Shown piece after piece: positions 1 to 7,203 of a stretch of 14,034 nucleotides of DNA. Below the pieces are notes generated by a model. The model did no database searches and had not been told where the DNA came from. It saw only the letters and a program-made list of their open reading frames with translations. Origin of the DNA: Planctomycetota bacterium (GTDB lineage: Bacteria; Planctomycetota; Phycisphaerae; WQYP01). The first letter of the stretch is position 1. Every line of letters begins with the position of its first letter. The DNA lies in the NCBI GenBank assembly GCA_021852225.1, contig JAJZOA010000001.1:1-14034 (forward strand), written 5' to 3'. The position numbers and the translations under genes are program-made.

Positions 1-2
1 AG

Positions 3-539
3 CTTGTCAAAAAACTGCAATCCGAACTTCGCAAGCTGATTTCCAGCGGATTCTTGACCATGCTGAACCAAAGTTTAACCACAGGCCCCACTGCGCCGCG
101 GAGCCTGACGGCGGCCCATATCTGGCGACGGGTTCTGGTGAATCGCCGCAATTTTTCCAGCGCCTGCCGGGTTGCGGCGGCTGGGGGAAATGACATCCAG
201 ATTCACCGCGCGCGAATCGCGGCAAAAAAGCTCCGCTATTCTTATGAACTTGCTTCCGAGGCTGGCGTGCCGCGGTTGCAAATGACTCTTACGCAACTTA
301 AGCGTTTTCAAAAAATTACCGGCGATCTGCATGATGCCCATCTTGCAATGGAATTTTTTGAGTCTGGTGCAAAAAGGCGGCGCGATACTTTACCCCGCAG
401 ACTCCCGGCCCGCATGGCCACCCGCCATAAGCGGCTTCACGCCGCCGCGATAAGGGAACTCGCCTGCTGGCTCAACGTGCCTGTAATTCCGACCACCGCT
501 GACCCGGATAATGGGGCATTGTCAAAAATGCGTCGCTAA
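3..539 (+). CDS. CHAD-domain protein, 3' part only
   Basis: The reading frame is open from the left edge to a TAA at 537-539, so the true start lies outside the window. A TTG at 54 and an ATG at 60 are in frame, but the 17 codons before the TTG also read as plausible helical protein, so neither needs to be the start. The fragment carries the C-terminal half of a CHAD domain: a basic HRARIAAKKLRYSYEL helix (codons about 200-250 nt into the gene fragment) followed by LKRFQKITGDLHDAHL. CHAD domains are helical bundles with conserved His, Lys and Arg residues, and characterised members bind inorganic polyphosphate; some are fused to CYTH triphosphatase domains, which cannot be judged here. The C-terminal tail after the CHAD helices is Arg-rich and has no recognisable domain. 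The gene converges with the HD-GYP gene, with 21 bp between the two stops. The family call is fairly secure; the cellular role is unknown. Confidence 0.72.
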   Translation, partial: LVKKLQSELRKLISSGFLTMLNQSLTTGPTAPRSLTAAHIWRRVLVNRRNFSSACRVAAAGGNDIQIHRARIAAKKLRYSYELASEAGVPRLQMTLTQLKRFQKITGDLHDAHLAMEFFESGAKRRRDTLPRRLPARMATRHKRLHAAAIRELACWLNVPVIPTTADPDNGALSKMRR

Positions 540-560
540 GCCAATCGGCGTCCAAAAACA

Positions 561-1991
561 TTACGCGGCTGCGGAACAGTCCAGCCCCTGACCGATGGCA
601 TCGGTTAAAGCCGCCAGACATTCGGCATCAATTGCTAATCCCACATCTTTTTCCATGATCGCCAGCGTGTCGGCCACCGGAACGGCCTTGCGGTATGGCC
701 GTTCAGCGGTAATGGCATCAAAGATGTCGGCCGTGGTTAAAATGCGGACCTCCAAGGGGATTTCGCGGCTGACAAGCCCGCGCGGGTACCCCTTACCATC
801 CAGGCGTTCATGATGCGAACCGGCCACGAAGGCCAGTTCGGCAAAGATGGGAATCCGTTTAAGAATTTCCTCAGAAAAGGCGGGATGTTCCTTTACCTTC
901 ATCCATTCCTGGGGCGTTAGCTTTCCTGGTTTGTCCAGAATAGCGTTGCTGACAGCCAGCTTGCCGATGTCGTGAAGCAGGGCCGTCCGGTGCAGCCATC
1001 GCCGTTGCTGATGGGAGAATCCCATGGCGCGTGCAATGGCCACGGTGTATCGCGCCACACGGGAGGAATGACCGAAAGTATAGGGACTTTTGGAGTCAAT
1101 GACGCGGGCGAATGCGGCGGCAATTTCGTCCATCTGTGTATCATCAACCAGGCAGGCGTGAATGGAGGGTTCCAGAGATCGAACGCGCATATCCAGATTC
1201 GAATCATCCAGGGCACCGAAAAAATTCGGCTCAGCGGAAAGTTCGATGGCCGACTGCACAAGCATCGGGTCAAACCATGTCGCGCTCCGGTCGCGCATCT
1301 GCCGAATGGCTTCTGCAGCGCCGCCCACGCTATAAAACACCTCCGCTACCTGAGCCAGGAGCGCAATCCGGCTGACCAGAGGAATAGCGGTTCCGGACAT
1401 GTGCGCCGGCCGCCCTTTACCATTCCAGTGTTCCCCCAGACAGGCGATGCCTTCGGCGACGACTTCACTGAAGCCCATCTGCCGGGCTATTTCGGAACCA
1501 CGTTCGCATCGTCCCTGTACCAGTTCAGTCTGCAGTTTTTCCCCATTGAGCGCAAGGTTAATAAAGCGGCCGATTTTTTCACGAAGTGAAGCATCCGGTG
1601 CCAGGTTCGCCAGCACGAACCGCGCCACGCGTGTGAAACTCTGGGAATCCAGCGTTGCGTATTGTTGCTTTATTTCCCGCTCGTCATTGGCGTAGAGTTC
1701 AAAAAGCCGCGCCGCATTGCTTGAACAGCCCGCATCCTTCAGCAGAATCGTGTAGTAAAGGTCGGACAATTCACGTTCGCTTAAGTCCAGTCGATAGCCT
1801 ATTTTCATTCCCAGCCAGCAGGCTCGCAAACAATGGCCGGGTGGCAGGCCCTCGGTCAGGTCCAAGGCGTAGCTTAGCGCGCCAATAAGCTCTGAAAGAT
1901 ACATATCCTTTGGTGCGCTGGACATGTTCATCCAGGCCAGCGGCGTATCGGTTAGACAAACCGACATGCCGCCATTTACCGCTGTTGTCAT
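561..1991 (-). CDS. HD-GYP phosphodiesterase with degenerate second HD copy
   Basis: Predicted cyclic-di-GMP phosphodiesterase of the HD-GYP family. Numbering is from the longest frame (start 2048, 495 residues). The C-terminal half is an intact HD-GYP domain: H327 in GHSSRVA, the HD pair at 359-360 in LLHDIGK, HP at 388-389, HHERLDGKGYP at 412-422 and the D441/D444 helix. The N-terminal half (about 50-270) repeats the same layout in decayed form: LLKDAG at 102-107 has KD in place of HD, and EHWNGKGRP at 206-214 stands where HH...GYP should be, so it is probably a non-catalytic sensory or dimerisation copy. There is no transmembrane segment or signal peptide, so it is likely cytoplasmic. The start at 1991 is chosen because AGGTGGT lies 6 nt upstream; ATG 2009 (GGAAGG at 10 nt) is possible and ATG 2048 has no Shine-Dalgarno. 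The family is certain; the substrate is inferred, since some HD-GYP proteins cleave other cyclic dinucleotides. Confidence 0.9.
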   Translation of the reverse strand: MTTAVNGGMSVCLTDTPLAWMNMSSAPKDMYLSELIGALSYALDLTEGLPPGHCLRACWLGMKIGYRLDLSERELSDLYYTILLKDAGCSSNAARLFELYANDEREIKQQYATLDSQSFTRVARFVLANLAPDASLREKIGRFINLALNGEKLQTELVQGRCERGSEIARQMGFSEVVAEGIACLGEHWNGKGRPAHMSGTAIPLVSRIALLAQVAEVFYSVGGAAEAIRQMRDRSATWFDPMLVQSAIELSAEPNFFGALDDSNLDMRVRSLEPSIHACLVDDTQMDEIAAAFARVIDSKSPYTFGHSSRVARYTVAIARAMGFSHQQRRWLHRTALLHDIGKLAVSNAILDKPGKLTPQEWMKVKEHPAFSEEILKRIPIFAELAFVAGSHHERLDGKGYPRGLVSREIPLEVRILTTADIFDAITAERPYRKAVPVADTLAIMEKDVGLAIDAECLAALTDAIGQGLDCSAAA

Positions 1992-1997
1992 ACTCTC

Positions 1998-2004
1998 ACC
2001 ACCT
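1998..2004 (-). promoter_or_regulatory. Ribosome binding site for HD-GYP gene
   Basis: On the minus strand this reads AGGTGGT, close to the consensus AGGAGGTGAT, and sits 6 nt before the ATG at 1991. It is the best-placed Shine-Dalgarno among the three in-frame ATGs (2048, 2009, 1991) and is the reason for calling the shorter protein. A weaker GGAAGG before ATG 2009 remains an alternative. Confidence 0.45.
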
Positions 2005-2009
2005 GTCAT

Positions 2010-2347
2010 ATTCGTATTCCCTTCCAAGACTTCCAGCGAGCGGCCCATGCCGCGGATTTCACGACGGGTCGAATGGCTCTATGCCGCAGAAATATCGACA
2101 TTTCAGGGCTGCGGACGCCAATTCATTGCGACGGGATTTTGCCGGAATGAATCGGCACATCTGATCATGGCCTTCTTATGGGGCGTTTTTGATTTACCGG
2201 ACACACCGCTGAAGAGCCAGCGGGGCCAGGCCACCACCGCTGGAATCGACTTGAGGCCCGATAAAGGGACAATGCAGCACCGCGTCGCATGCGGTATCAT
2301 CTGGAAGCCGACGGTGCGGTGGCTGTCTGGCGAACGGGAATGCGGGT
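2010..2347. other. Divergent intergenic region, no gene seen
   Basis: The spacer between the divergently transcribed HD-GYP and antiporter genes must contain promoters for both. I found no convincing sigma-70 pair. A GC-rich inverted repeat lies at 2217-2243. Small open frames on both strands here have no Shine-Dalgarno, no recognisable protein features, and mostly run into the flanking genes in other frames. Confidence 0.5.
2217..2243. repeat. GC-rich inverted repeat upstream of antiporter
   Basis: CCAGCGG at 2217-2223 is the exact reverse complement of CCGCTGG at 2237-2243, separated by 13 nt. It lies about 105 bp before the antiporter ATG. It could be an operator or a leader hairpin. No U-tract follows on either strand, so it is not an intrinsic terminator. 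A 7-bp match can also arise by chance. Confidence 0.35.
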
Positions 2348-4513
2348 ATGACCATTCAGCACTTTGTCCTGCAGATTGCAATCATTCTGCTGGTGGCGCG
2401 CGCCTGCGGCGCGGCGTTAAGGTCGGTGGGGCAGCCAGAGGTGATCGGTGAAATGATCGGCGGATTGCTGCTGGGGCCATCCGCGCTGGGCCTGTTGTGG
2501 CACGGAGCCGTGCAGAACTGGCTTTTTCCAAAGTCGTCCATGCCGCTGCTGAATCTGCTGGCCAGTCTGGGCGTGATTTTTTTCATGTTCATCGTGGGGC
2601 TGGAACTGGATATCGCCACACTGCGCGGCAAAGGAACCACCGTGGTTGCCACCGGCCTTTCGAGTCTGCTGGGACCGTTTATCTGCGGATTGGTTATCGC
2701 CTGGGGAATTCTACATTTTCACTTTATCACGACCACCGAGAAAAGTCCGCTGGCTTTTATTCTGATGGCGGCCACCGCGATGGCCATGACCGCGTTTCCC
2801 GTGCTGGCCCGCGTTATCAGCGATCTGAATCTGGGCAAAACGTCCGCCGGATTGCTGGCTATTCCAACAGCGGCCGTGCTGGATGTGGCTGGCTGGTGCC
2901 TGCTGGCAGTGGTGTACGACCTGGCGCGGGCGGATCTGACCGGAAACAGTTCGTCAATCCTGGGGTCCGTTTGGGTTGGCGGACGAACAGCCATGCTGGC
3001 GGCCGCCTATGTTATTGTCATGATGTTTGTGGTTCGCCGATTTCTCTGGCGGTTTTACGCCCACTTTGAAGTCCGCGGCCGCATGACGCGCAACGTTCTG
3101 GCCATCACGCTGTTTATGCTTCTGATGAGCGGACTTGTGACAGAAGTGCTGGGCATCAATGCGATATTCGGCGCGTTTATGATGGGGCTTATTTTTCCGG
3201 CCGATGAAGCTTTCGTGCGGCATATCACCTCCAAGCTGGAAGATATCACGCTGCTGGTCCTGATGCCGATCTTTTTTGCCACCGTCGGCCTGCATACCAA
3301 TATCGCGGGGCTGGCAGGGGAAAATATCTGGCGGATATGGCTGGGCCTCGCAGGTCTGCTTTTTCTTATCAAATTTCTGTTTTCAGCTGCGCCCGCCTGG
3401 TTTCTGGGAGCCAAAGCCGTTGATTCCGCCAAACTTGGCCTGTTGATGAACACCCATGGTGTGGTGGAACTTGTGGTTCTAAGCTTGGCGTGGCAGATGC
3501 ATGCAATTCATTCCCACAGTCTGGCGCTGCTTATTCTGGTGTTGCTGACGATTACAATTTTTTCATCGGGCCTCACCCGATTGATTGAATTTCCCGCGCA
3601 GCGGCGCAAATTGCGCCAGACCCTTTTTGCTCAGACGGCCGCCGACCCGGGTGAAAACGCAAATCACCTTCATGTCCTGATTCCACTTTCTCAGCCAGAC
3701 ACGGCGGCGCTGCTGGTAAAAATGGCCACCAGTTTTATGGCCGGCAAGGCGGGCCGCATTACGGCATTGCGTATGCTGGAACCGGGCAACTGGCAGTTGG
3801 CGCGGGAGGTACTTGGCCCAGCGGAGGTTGATCCTCTGGACGCGGCCACCCGTGAGGCGGAACGCCACCATGTGGCCATACAACCATTAAGTTTTCCGAG
3901 CCGTACGATTGCGCGCGATATCTGCCGCGTGGCTCAGCATCAGCACGCGGACTGGATTCTGCTGGGTGCACACCGTGGAATATTGAATCCGTCCGCAATC
4001 GGCGGCGTGGTCCGTCAGGTATTGAAAAAATCCCCCTGCCACGTAGGCATTCTGATAAACAAAGGCCTTGGCGACCTGCGCCGCGTGCTGGTGCCATACC
4101 TCGGCGAGCCGCAAGACATCGGCGCCCTTTTGGCGGCACAACTGCTTAGCCGATCGGAGTCCGTGCAGATCACCATTTTGCACGTGGTAAAGCCCGAACG
4201 AACGAAAGAAGGTGAGCAAATCGGCGTGAAAGGACTTGTCGACCGGTTCCTGCCAAATCCGGGTGGGGGAAACAACATTCATATGCAGGTCATTCCCAGT
4301 GAAAATCCGCCTGCGGTTGTGGTCGAACAGTCGCGAAATCATGACCTGATTGTGCTGGGAATTTCCCCGCTGTGGAAACTCAGGCAGAATCTGCTCGGTC
4401 GCGCACCGAGTTTTGTCGCCCAGATGAGCGGCTGTTCAATTCTTGTGGTGCAGACCGCCGGCGGCAGTCAGGCAGCCACTCCGGCAGTTGCCGCCGAAAA
4501 GGCCCAGGCCTGA
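2348..4513 (+). CDS. CPA2 cation/proton antiporter with tandem Usp domains
   Basis: A 721-residue inner-membrane monovalent cation/proton antiporter. Residues 1-415 are the hydrophobic Na_H_Exchanger domain with about 12 helices, showing CPA2 hallmarks: FMFIVGLELD (79-88), the TM5 motif AAVLDVAGW (175-183) with a single Asp at 179, MPIFFATVGLHTNI (306-319) and NTHGVVELVVL (368-378). These read closest to the plant CHX / bacterial KapA-like branch. The LD pair in TM5, where ND or DD is common, fits an electroneutral K+(Na+)/H+ exchanger, but this is inference. Residues about 440-570 and 575-702 form two universal-stress-protein-like domains on the cytoplasmic side, each ending in a hydrophobic strand (HVGILI, SILVVQ); the first retains GAHRG...GGVVRQVLKKSPCHVGIL, resembling the Usp nucleotide-binding end. 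The TGA is at 4511-4513. The start ATG at 2348 matches where family homology begins; GGGAA 7 nt upstream is a modest Shine-Dalgarno. Transcribed alone, divergent from the HD-GYP gene. Confidence 0.92.
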   Translation: MTIQHFVLQIAIILLVARACGAALRSVGQPEVIGEMIGGLLLGPSALGLLWHGAVQNWLFPKSSMPLLNLLASLGVIFFMFIVGLELDIATLRGKGTTVVATGLSSLLGPFICGLVIAWGILHFHFITTTEKSPLAFILMAATAMAMTAFPVLARVISDLNLGKTSAGLLAIPTAAVLDVAGWCLLAVVYDLARADLTGNSSSILGSVWVGGRTAMLAAAYVIVMMFVVRRFLWRFYAHFEVRGRMTRNVLAITLFMLLMSGLVTEVLGINAIFGAFMMGLIFPADEAFVRHITSKLEDITLLVLMPIFFATVGLHTNIAGLAGENIWRIWLGLAGLLFLIKFLFSAAPAWFLGAKAVDSAKLGLLMNTHGVVELVVLSLAWQMHAIHSHSLALLILVLLTITIFSSGLTRLIEFPAQRRKLRQTLFAQTAADPGENANHLHVLIPLSQPDTAALLVKMATSFMAGKAGRITALRMLEPGNWQLAREVLGPAEVDPLDAATREAERHHVAIQPLSFPSRTIARDICRVAQHQHADWILLGAHRGILNPSAIGGVVRQVLKKSPCHVGILINKGLGDLRRVLVPYLGEPQDIGALLAAQLLSRSESVQITILHVVKPERTKEGEQIGVKGLVDRFLPNPGGGNNIHMQVIPSENPPAVVVEQSRNHDLIVLGISPLWKLRQNLLGRAPSFVAQMSGCSILVVQTAGGSQAATPAVAAEKAQA

Positions 4514-4627
4514 GAACCCGTTTTCCAGTCCGGACAAATAGCCAAACGGGTGGGATCCTGATTGCATCGAATCATGATGAATTGCGCCACACAAAAGGCG
4601 CACAGTCTGCCCTTCATGGCTATGCGA

Positions 4628-4640
4628 CAAACCGTTTGTG
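4628..4640. repeat. Palindrome ACAAAC-C-GTTTGT
   Basis: A perfect 6-bp inverted repeat around a single central C. This geometry suits a small dimeric DNA-binding protein, but no gene start is close by: the nearest coding sequence is the antiporter stop about 115 bp upstream. There is no evidence of function beyond the symmetry. Confidence 0.25.
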
Positions 4641-4817
4641 GGCAGCGGCGAAGCTGAATCGGGCGGCCAAATAAACGATAGACCGTCTATCTGGCGGACA
4701 AGATGGCGGCAACGATGGATTTCACACCGCACCGCGGAGAACATTAAGAGCGGTGATTTTCAAATGTTTGATCACGTTCAGTTATTGGCGGCATGTGGTA
4801 TAAACCGTCAGCACAAT

Positions 4818-4857
4818 CAAATCCGCTACGCGGCGTGGTGACACTCCCAAATCCGCT
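4818..4857. repeat. 10-bp direct repeat CAAATCCGCT, two copies
   Basis: Identical decamers at 4818-4827 and 4848-4857, start-to-start distance 30 bp (about three helical turns). The bases after each copy are also alike (ACGCG versus CACGCG). They could be paired protein sites or the footprint of a small duplication. I see no further copies in the window. Confidence 0.3.
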
Positions 4858-4999
4858 CACGCGCCCAAAAATGTTTTTTGGCAATCGCGATCACCTCCCG
4901 CACCTGCTGAATCCCGCAGCGCCACCGCCAGTTGCCCCACATGCCCCGACCAGCGATGCATGTGCTTGCAATCGAAACGCGTGCCCCAGACTTTATTGA
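4826..4999 (-). pseudogene. Possible frameshifted coding remnant after pheT
   Basis: On the minus strand, one frame reads RFDCKHMHRWSGHVGQLA then VALRD, and after a +1/-1 change near 4903-4913 the neighbouring frame reads QQVREVIAIAKKHF then WARERIWECHHAA before a TAG at 4826-4828. Joined, the two halves look like ordinary protein with a regular helix, whereas each frame alone becomes low-quality past the junction. No start codon with a Shine-Dalgarno is visible and no family is recognised with confidence. This may be the tail of a decayed gene, or chance in GC-rich DNA. Confidence 0.2.
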
Positions 5000-5043
5000 C
5001 CGCAGAGGCACGTCGCGAATTGAAAATTGTGAGAGTGCAAATG

Positions 5044-7098
5044 TTACGTGCGAAGCTGAGCGCCAAACCGGGAGGCCAGCAAATCCACGGCATTTTGAAC
5101 CTGCTGTTCCACATGTTCCGAACGCAATGTTCCAGCCGAATCGCGGAAGACCAGGCTAAAAGTCAGACTTTTAACGCCCTCCTGAACCTGCTTGCCGCGA
5201 TAGGTTCCGGTAAAGCTAATCTGTTCCAGGAATTTCAGCCCAGCGGCGGCCAACGTGTCGCGCACGTCCGCCCAACGGACAGATAGAGGCAGAACTAGCG
5301 ATAAATCGCGGCAAACCGCCGGGAACCGCGGCACGGGAACCGCGGTCCGCATCGGCACAAACAGGTTGATGAGTGCGGGCAGATTTAGCTCGGCACCCGC
5401 TGCGGCATGACGCAGGTCATAATGTTTCATCACATCCGCGCTGAATTCACCGGCAAATCCAATGTGCGTACCGGCGGACGATTCACCGGACGGGCTGATT
5501 TGGTCTGGATGCGCAATAAGCGCGGCGGAAATTCCCGTCGCCATTCCCGGCACAGCCGTCGGCGTTTGCCGAAGCATCAGCCGCGGATTGATCGCATTTA
5601 ACATCACCTCCACCACGCCGAGCACTTCAGTGATGCTATTGCCCACAATTGCGAGGCGCAATTCTTCGCTTGGCGGCACCGTCGGGCTTTCGGCCGCCTG
5701 CCAGTAGGCACGCGCTATTTCAAATAGTCGGGGGGCTGACTGACCGGCGCTCTGATTCAACTTGCGCGCCGCCAGCAGGCCGGGCAGAATGGACGGCCGC
5801 AGCAGATTGGCGGATTTCCGCACCGCATCGCTGACGCGCGCCGCAGACCGGTTCGGCGGCATAAAAAGGTCAATCTCATGATGATCCACAAAACTGTAGG
5901 TAACGACCTCATGCCAGCCGGCGGCACACAAACTGTTCCGCACGACCTGCCGCGCGCGTTCCGTATCTTCCACCGGAGTCACTGTGTGCGTGACGGCTGC
6001 TCCCAGCGGAACGCGGCCATATCCCCAAACGCGCACAATTTCTTCAATCAGGTCTATTTCCCGCGTAATATCCGATCGATAGGATGGAATACGGCAGACA
6101 ATTCCGCCGGTCTGCGGGTCTGATTGCGGATGCAGGTGCAGATGCCCAAGAATCGAGACCACCTCTTCCAGAGGTACAACGGTGCCCAGAATTTCACGGA
6201 TGCGTGCAAGACGAAGTTTGACCGTCACGTCTGGTATGACCGCCCTGCCTGCCATAAGCAGACCTGAAGCCAGCTCGCCGCCCGCCAGTTCAACAATGAG
6301 TTGAGCCGCCCGCCGTGAGGCGAATTCCACCATAGCCGGATCAACACCGCGCTGGAAACGAAACGACGAATCGGACGACAACCCCAGGCGGCGCGCCGTA
6401 GCCCGAACGGAAAGCCGATCAAACCCGGCGGATTCCAGCACAATGTCGCGCGTAGCCGAGGTCACTTCGCTTTCTTTGCCGCCCATAATGCCCGCAATTG
6501 CCAGCGGGGAAACCGCGTCGGCAATCACCAGCGTATCACTGTCCAGTGGATAACTGCGTCCGTCTATCGCCAGCAGCGATTCGTTTTCACCCGCGGTGTC
6601 AACCGTCAGGCGGCCGCCGCGCACCTGGGCAAAATCAAAAGCGTGCAATGGCTGACCGGTTTCCATCAGAACGTAATTGGTTACGTCCACCACATTGTTG
6701 ACACTGCGCAAACCGATGCTTTCCAGCGACTCGCGCAGCCACGCCGGCGAGGGTCCGACTTTCACATTGCGCAGCAGCCGTGCCGTATAGACCGGGCAAT
6801 ACTCCGGCGCAAGTATCGATACCTGAAGGTCCTTTTCCGCTGCGGCTCCGGTTTCCATCAGCGTCACCACCGGCGGCCTGAAATGACGATGCAGAAGCGC
6901 CGCCAGCTCCCGTGCCAAGCCAAGATGACTGAAACAATCCGTGCGGTTGCTGGTCACTTCCACATCCAGCACGTCGATGCCCCCGACCTTGTCCACGTGC
7001 TCCACCACCAGGCCTGCGTTGATCAGCGCTTCCTGGGCGGCGGCGGCTTCCACCGGCCGGTCGAGATACTGATTGATCCAATTGATCGCGATTTTCAT
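5044..7098 (-). CDS. pheT: Phenylalanyl-tRNA synthetase beta subunit, short form
   Basis: The beta chain of the alpha2-beta2 synthetase that charges tRNA-Phe in the cytoplasm. It is 684 residues, about 110 shorter than the E. coli protein (795). Domains in order: N-terminal B1 start (MKIAINWINQYL); then directly VEVTSNRTDCFSHLGLARE at 47-64, so the EMAP/OB-fold tRNA-binding insert normally between these is missing; the B3/B4 editing domain (about 95-285, with NVVDVTNYVLMETGQPLHAFD at 135-155 and FRFQRGVDP at 246-254); B5 (about 290-365, with PSYRSDITREIDLIEEIVRVWGY); the B6/B7 catalytic-like core (about 375-580, with EVVTYSFVDH); and an intact FDX-ACB anticodon-binding domain (591-684, ending FGAQLRT). 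No frameshift or other gap is apparent, so the shortness looks native. ATG 7098 is preceded by GGAACC at modest spacing. pheS, its usual partner gene, is not adjacent: the upstream gene is the PpiD-like chaperone, 105 bp away. Confidence 0.97.
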   Translation of the reverse strand: MKIAINWINQYLDRPVEAAAAQEALINAGLVVEHVDKVGGIDVLDVEVTSNRTDCFSHLGLARELAALLHRHFRPPVVTLMETGAAAEKDLQVSILAPEYCPVYTARLLRNVKVGPSPAWLRESLESIGLRSVNNVVDVTNYVLMETGQPLHAFDFAQVRGGRLTVDTAGENESLLAIDGRSYPLDSDTLVIADAVSPLAIAGIMGGKESEVTSATRDIVLESAGFDRLSVRATARRLGLSSDSSFRFQRGVDPAMVEFASRRAAQLIVELAGGELASGLLMAGRAVIPDVTVKLRLARIREILGTVVPLEEVVSILGHLHLHPQSDPQTGGIVCRIPSYRSDITREIDLIEEIVRVWGYGRVPLGAAVTHTVTPVEDTERARQVVRNSLCAAGWHEVVTYSFVDHHEIDLFMPPNRSAARVSDAVRKSANLLRPSILPGLLAARKLNQSAGQSAPRLFEIARAYWQAAESPTVPPSEELRLAIVGNSITEVLGVVEVMLNAINPRLMLRQTPTAVPGMATGISAALIAHPDQISPSGESSAGTHIGFAGEFSADVMKHYDLRHAAAGAELNLPALINLFVPMRTAVPVPRFPAVCRDLSLVLPLSVRWADVRDTLAAAGLKFLEQISFTGTYRGKQVQEGVKSLTFSLVFRDSAGTLRSEHVEQQVQNAVDLLASRFGAQLRT

Positions 7099-7203
7099 GT
7101 CTGGTTCCGGACGCCTGCGCGGTACAACTGCTTAACCCGGTGTCAGGCCTTCGCCGGGGCGCCGCAGAAACACAATCTGGCGGCATTGCCTGGGGTGCGG
7201 CCT

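Larger units (their letters stand above)
4514..5043. other. Convergent intergenic region with short repeats
   Basis: This spacer lies between the convergent ends of the antiporter (+) and pheT (-) and is long for convergent genes. It holds no convincing intact gene. It contains an 8-bp inverted repeat ACCCGTTT/AAACGGGT (4516-4523 and 4544-4551, 20-nt loop, no U-tract), a 13-bp palindrome at 4628-4640, two copies of CAAATCCGCT (4818-4827 and 4848-4857), an A/T-rich hairpin CCAAAAA/TTTTTGG at 4865-4881, and a possible frameshifted coding remnant on the minus strand at about 4826-4999. Confidence 0.5.

Noticed and set aside
972..1589. A 205-codon plus-strand frame antisense to the HD-GYP gene
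   Set aside because: No family features; it lies entirely within a gene with intact catalytic motifs on the other strand.
1924..2451. A 175-codon plus-strand frame spanning the divergent spacer
   Set aside because: It overlaps the HD-GYP start on one side and the antiporter start on the other, lacks a Shine-Dalgarno and shows no protein-like hydrophobic or motif pattern.
4516..4551. 8-bp inverted repeat ACCCGTTT/AAACGGGT as an antiporter terminator
   Set aside because: The loop is 20 nt and no run of T follows, so it does not meet the form of an intrinsic terminator.
4865..4881. Hairpin CCAAAAA/TTTTTGG as a terminator for pheT or the antiporter
   Set aside because: The stem is almost all A/T and no U-tract lies outside it; it also overlaps the possible coding remnant.
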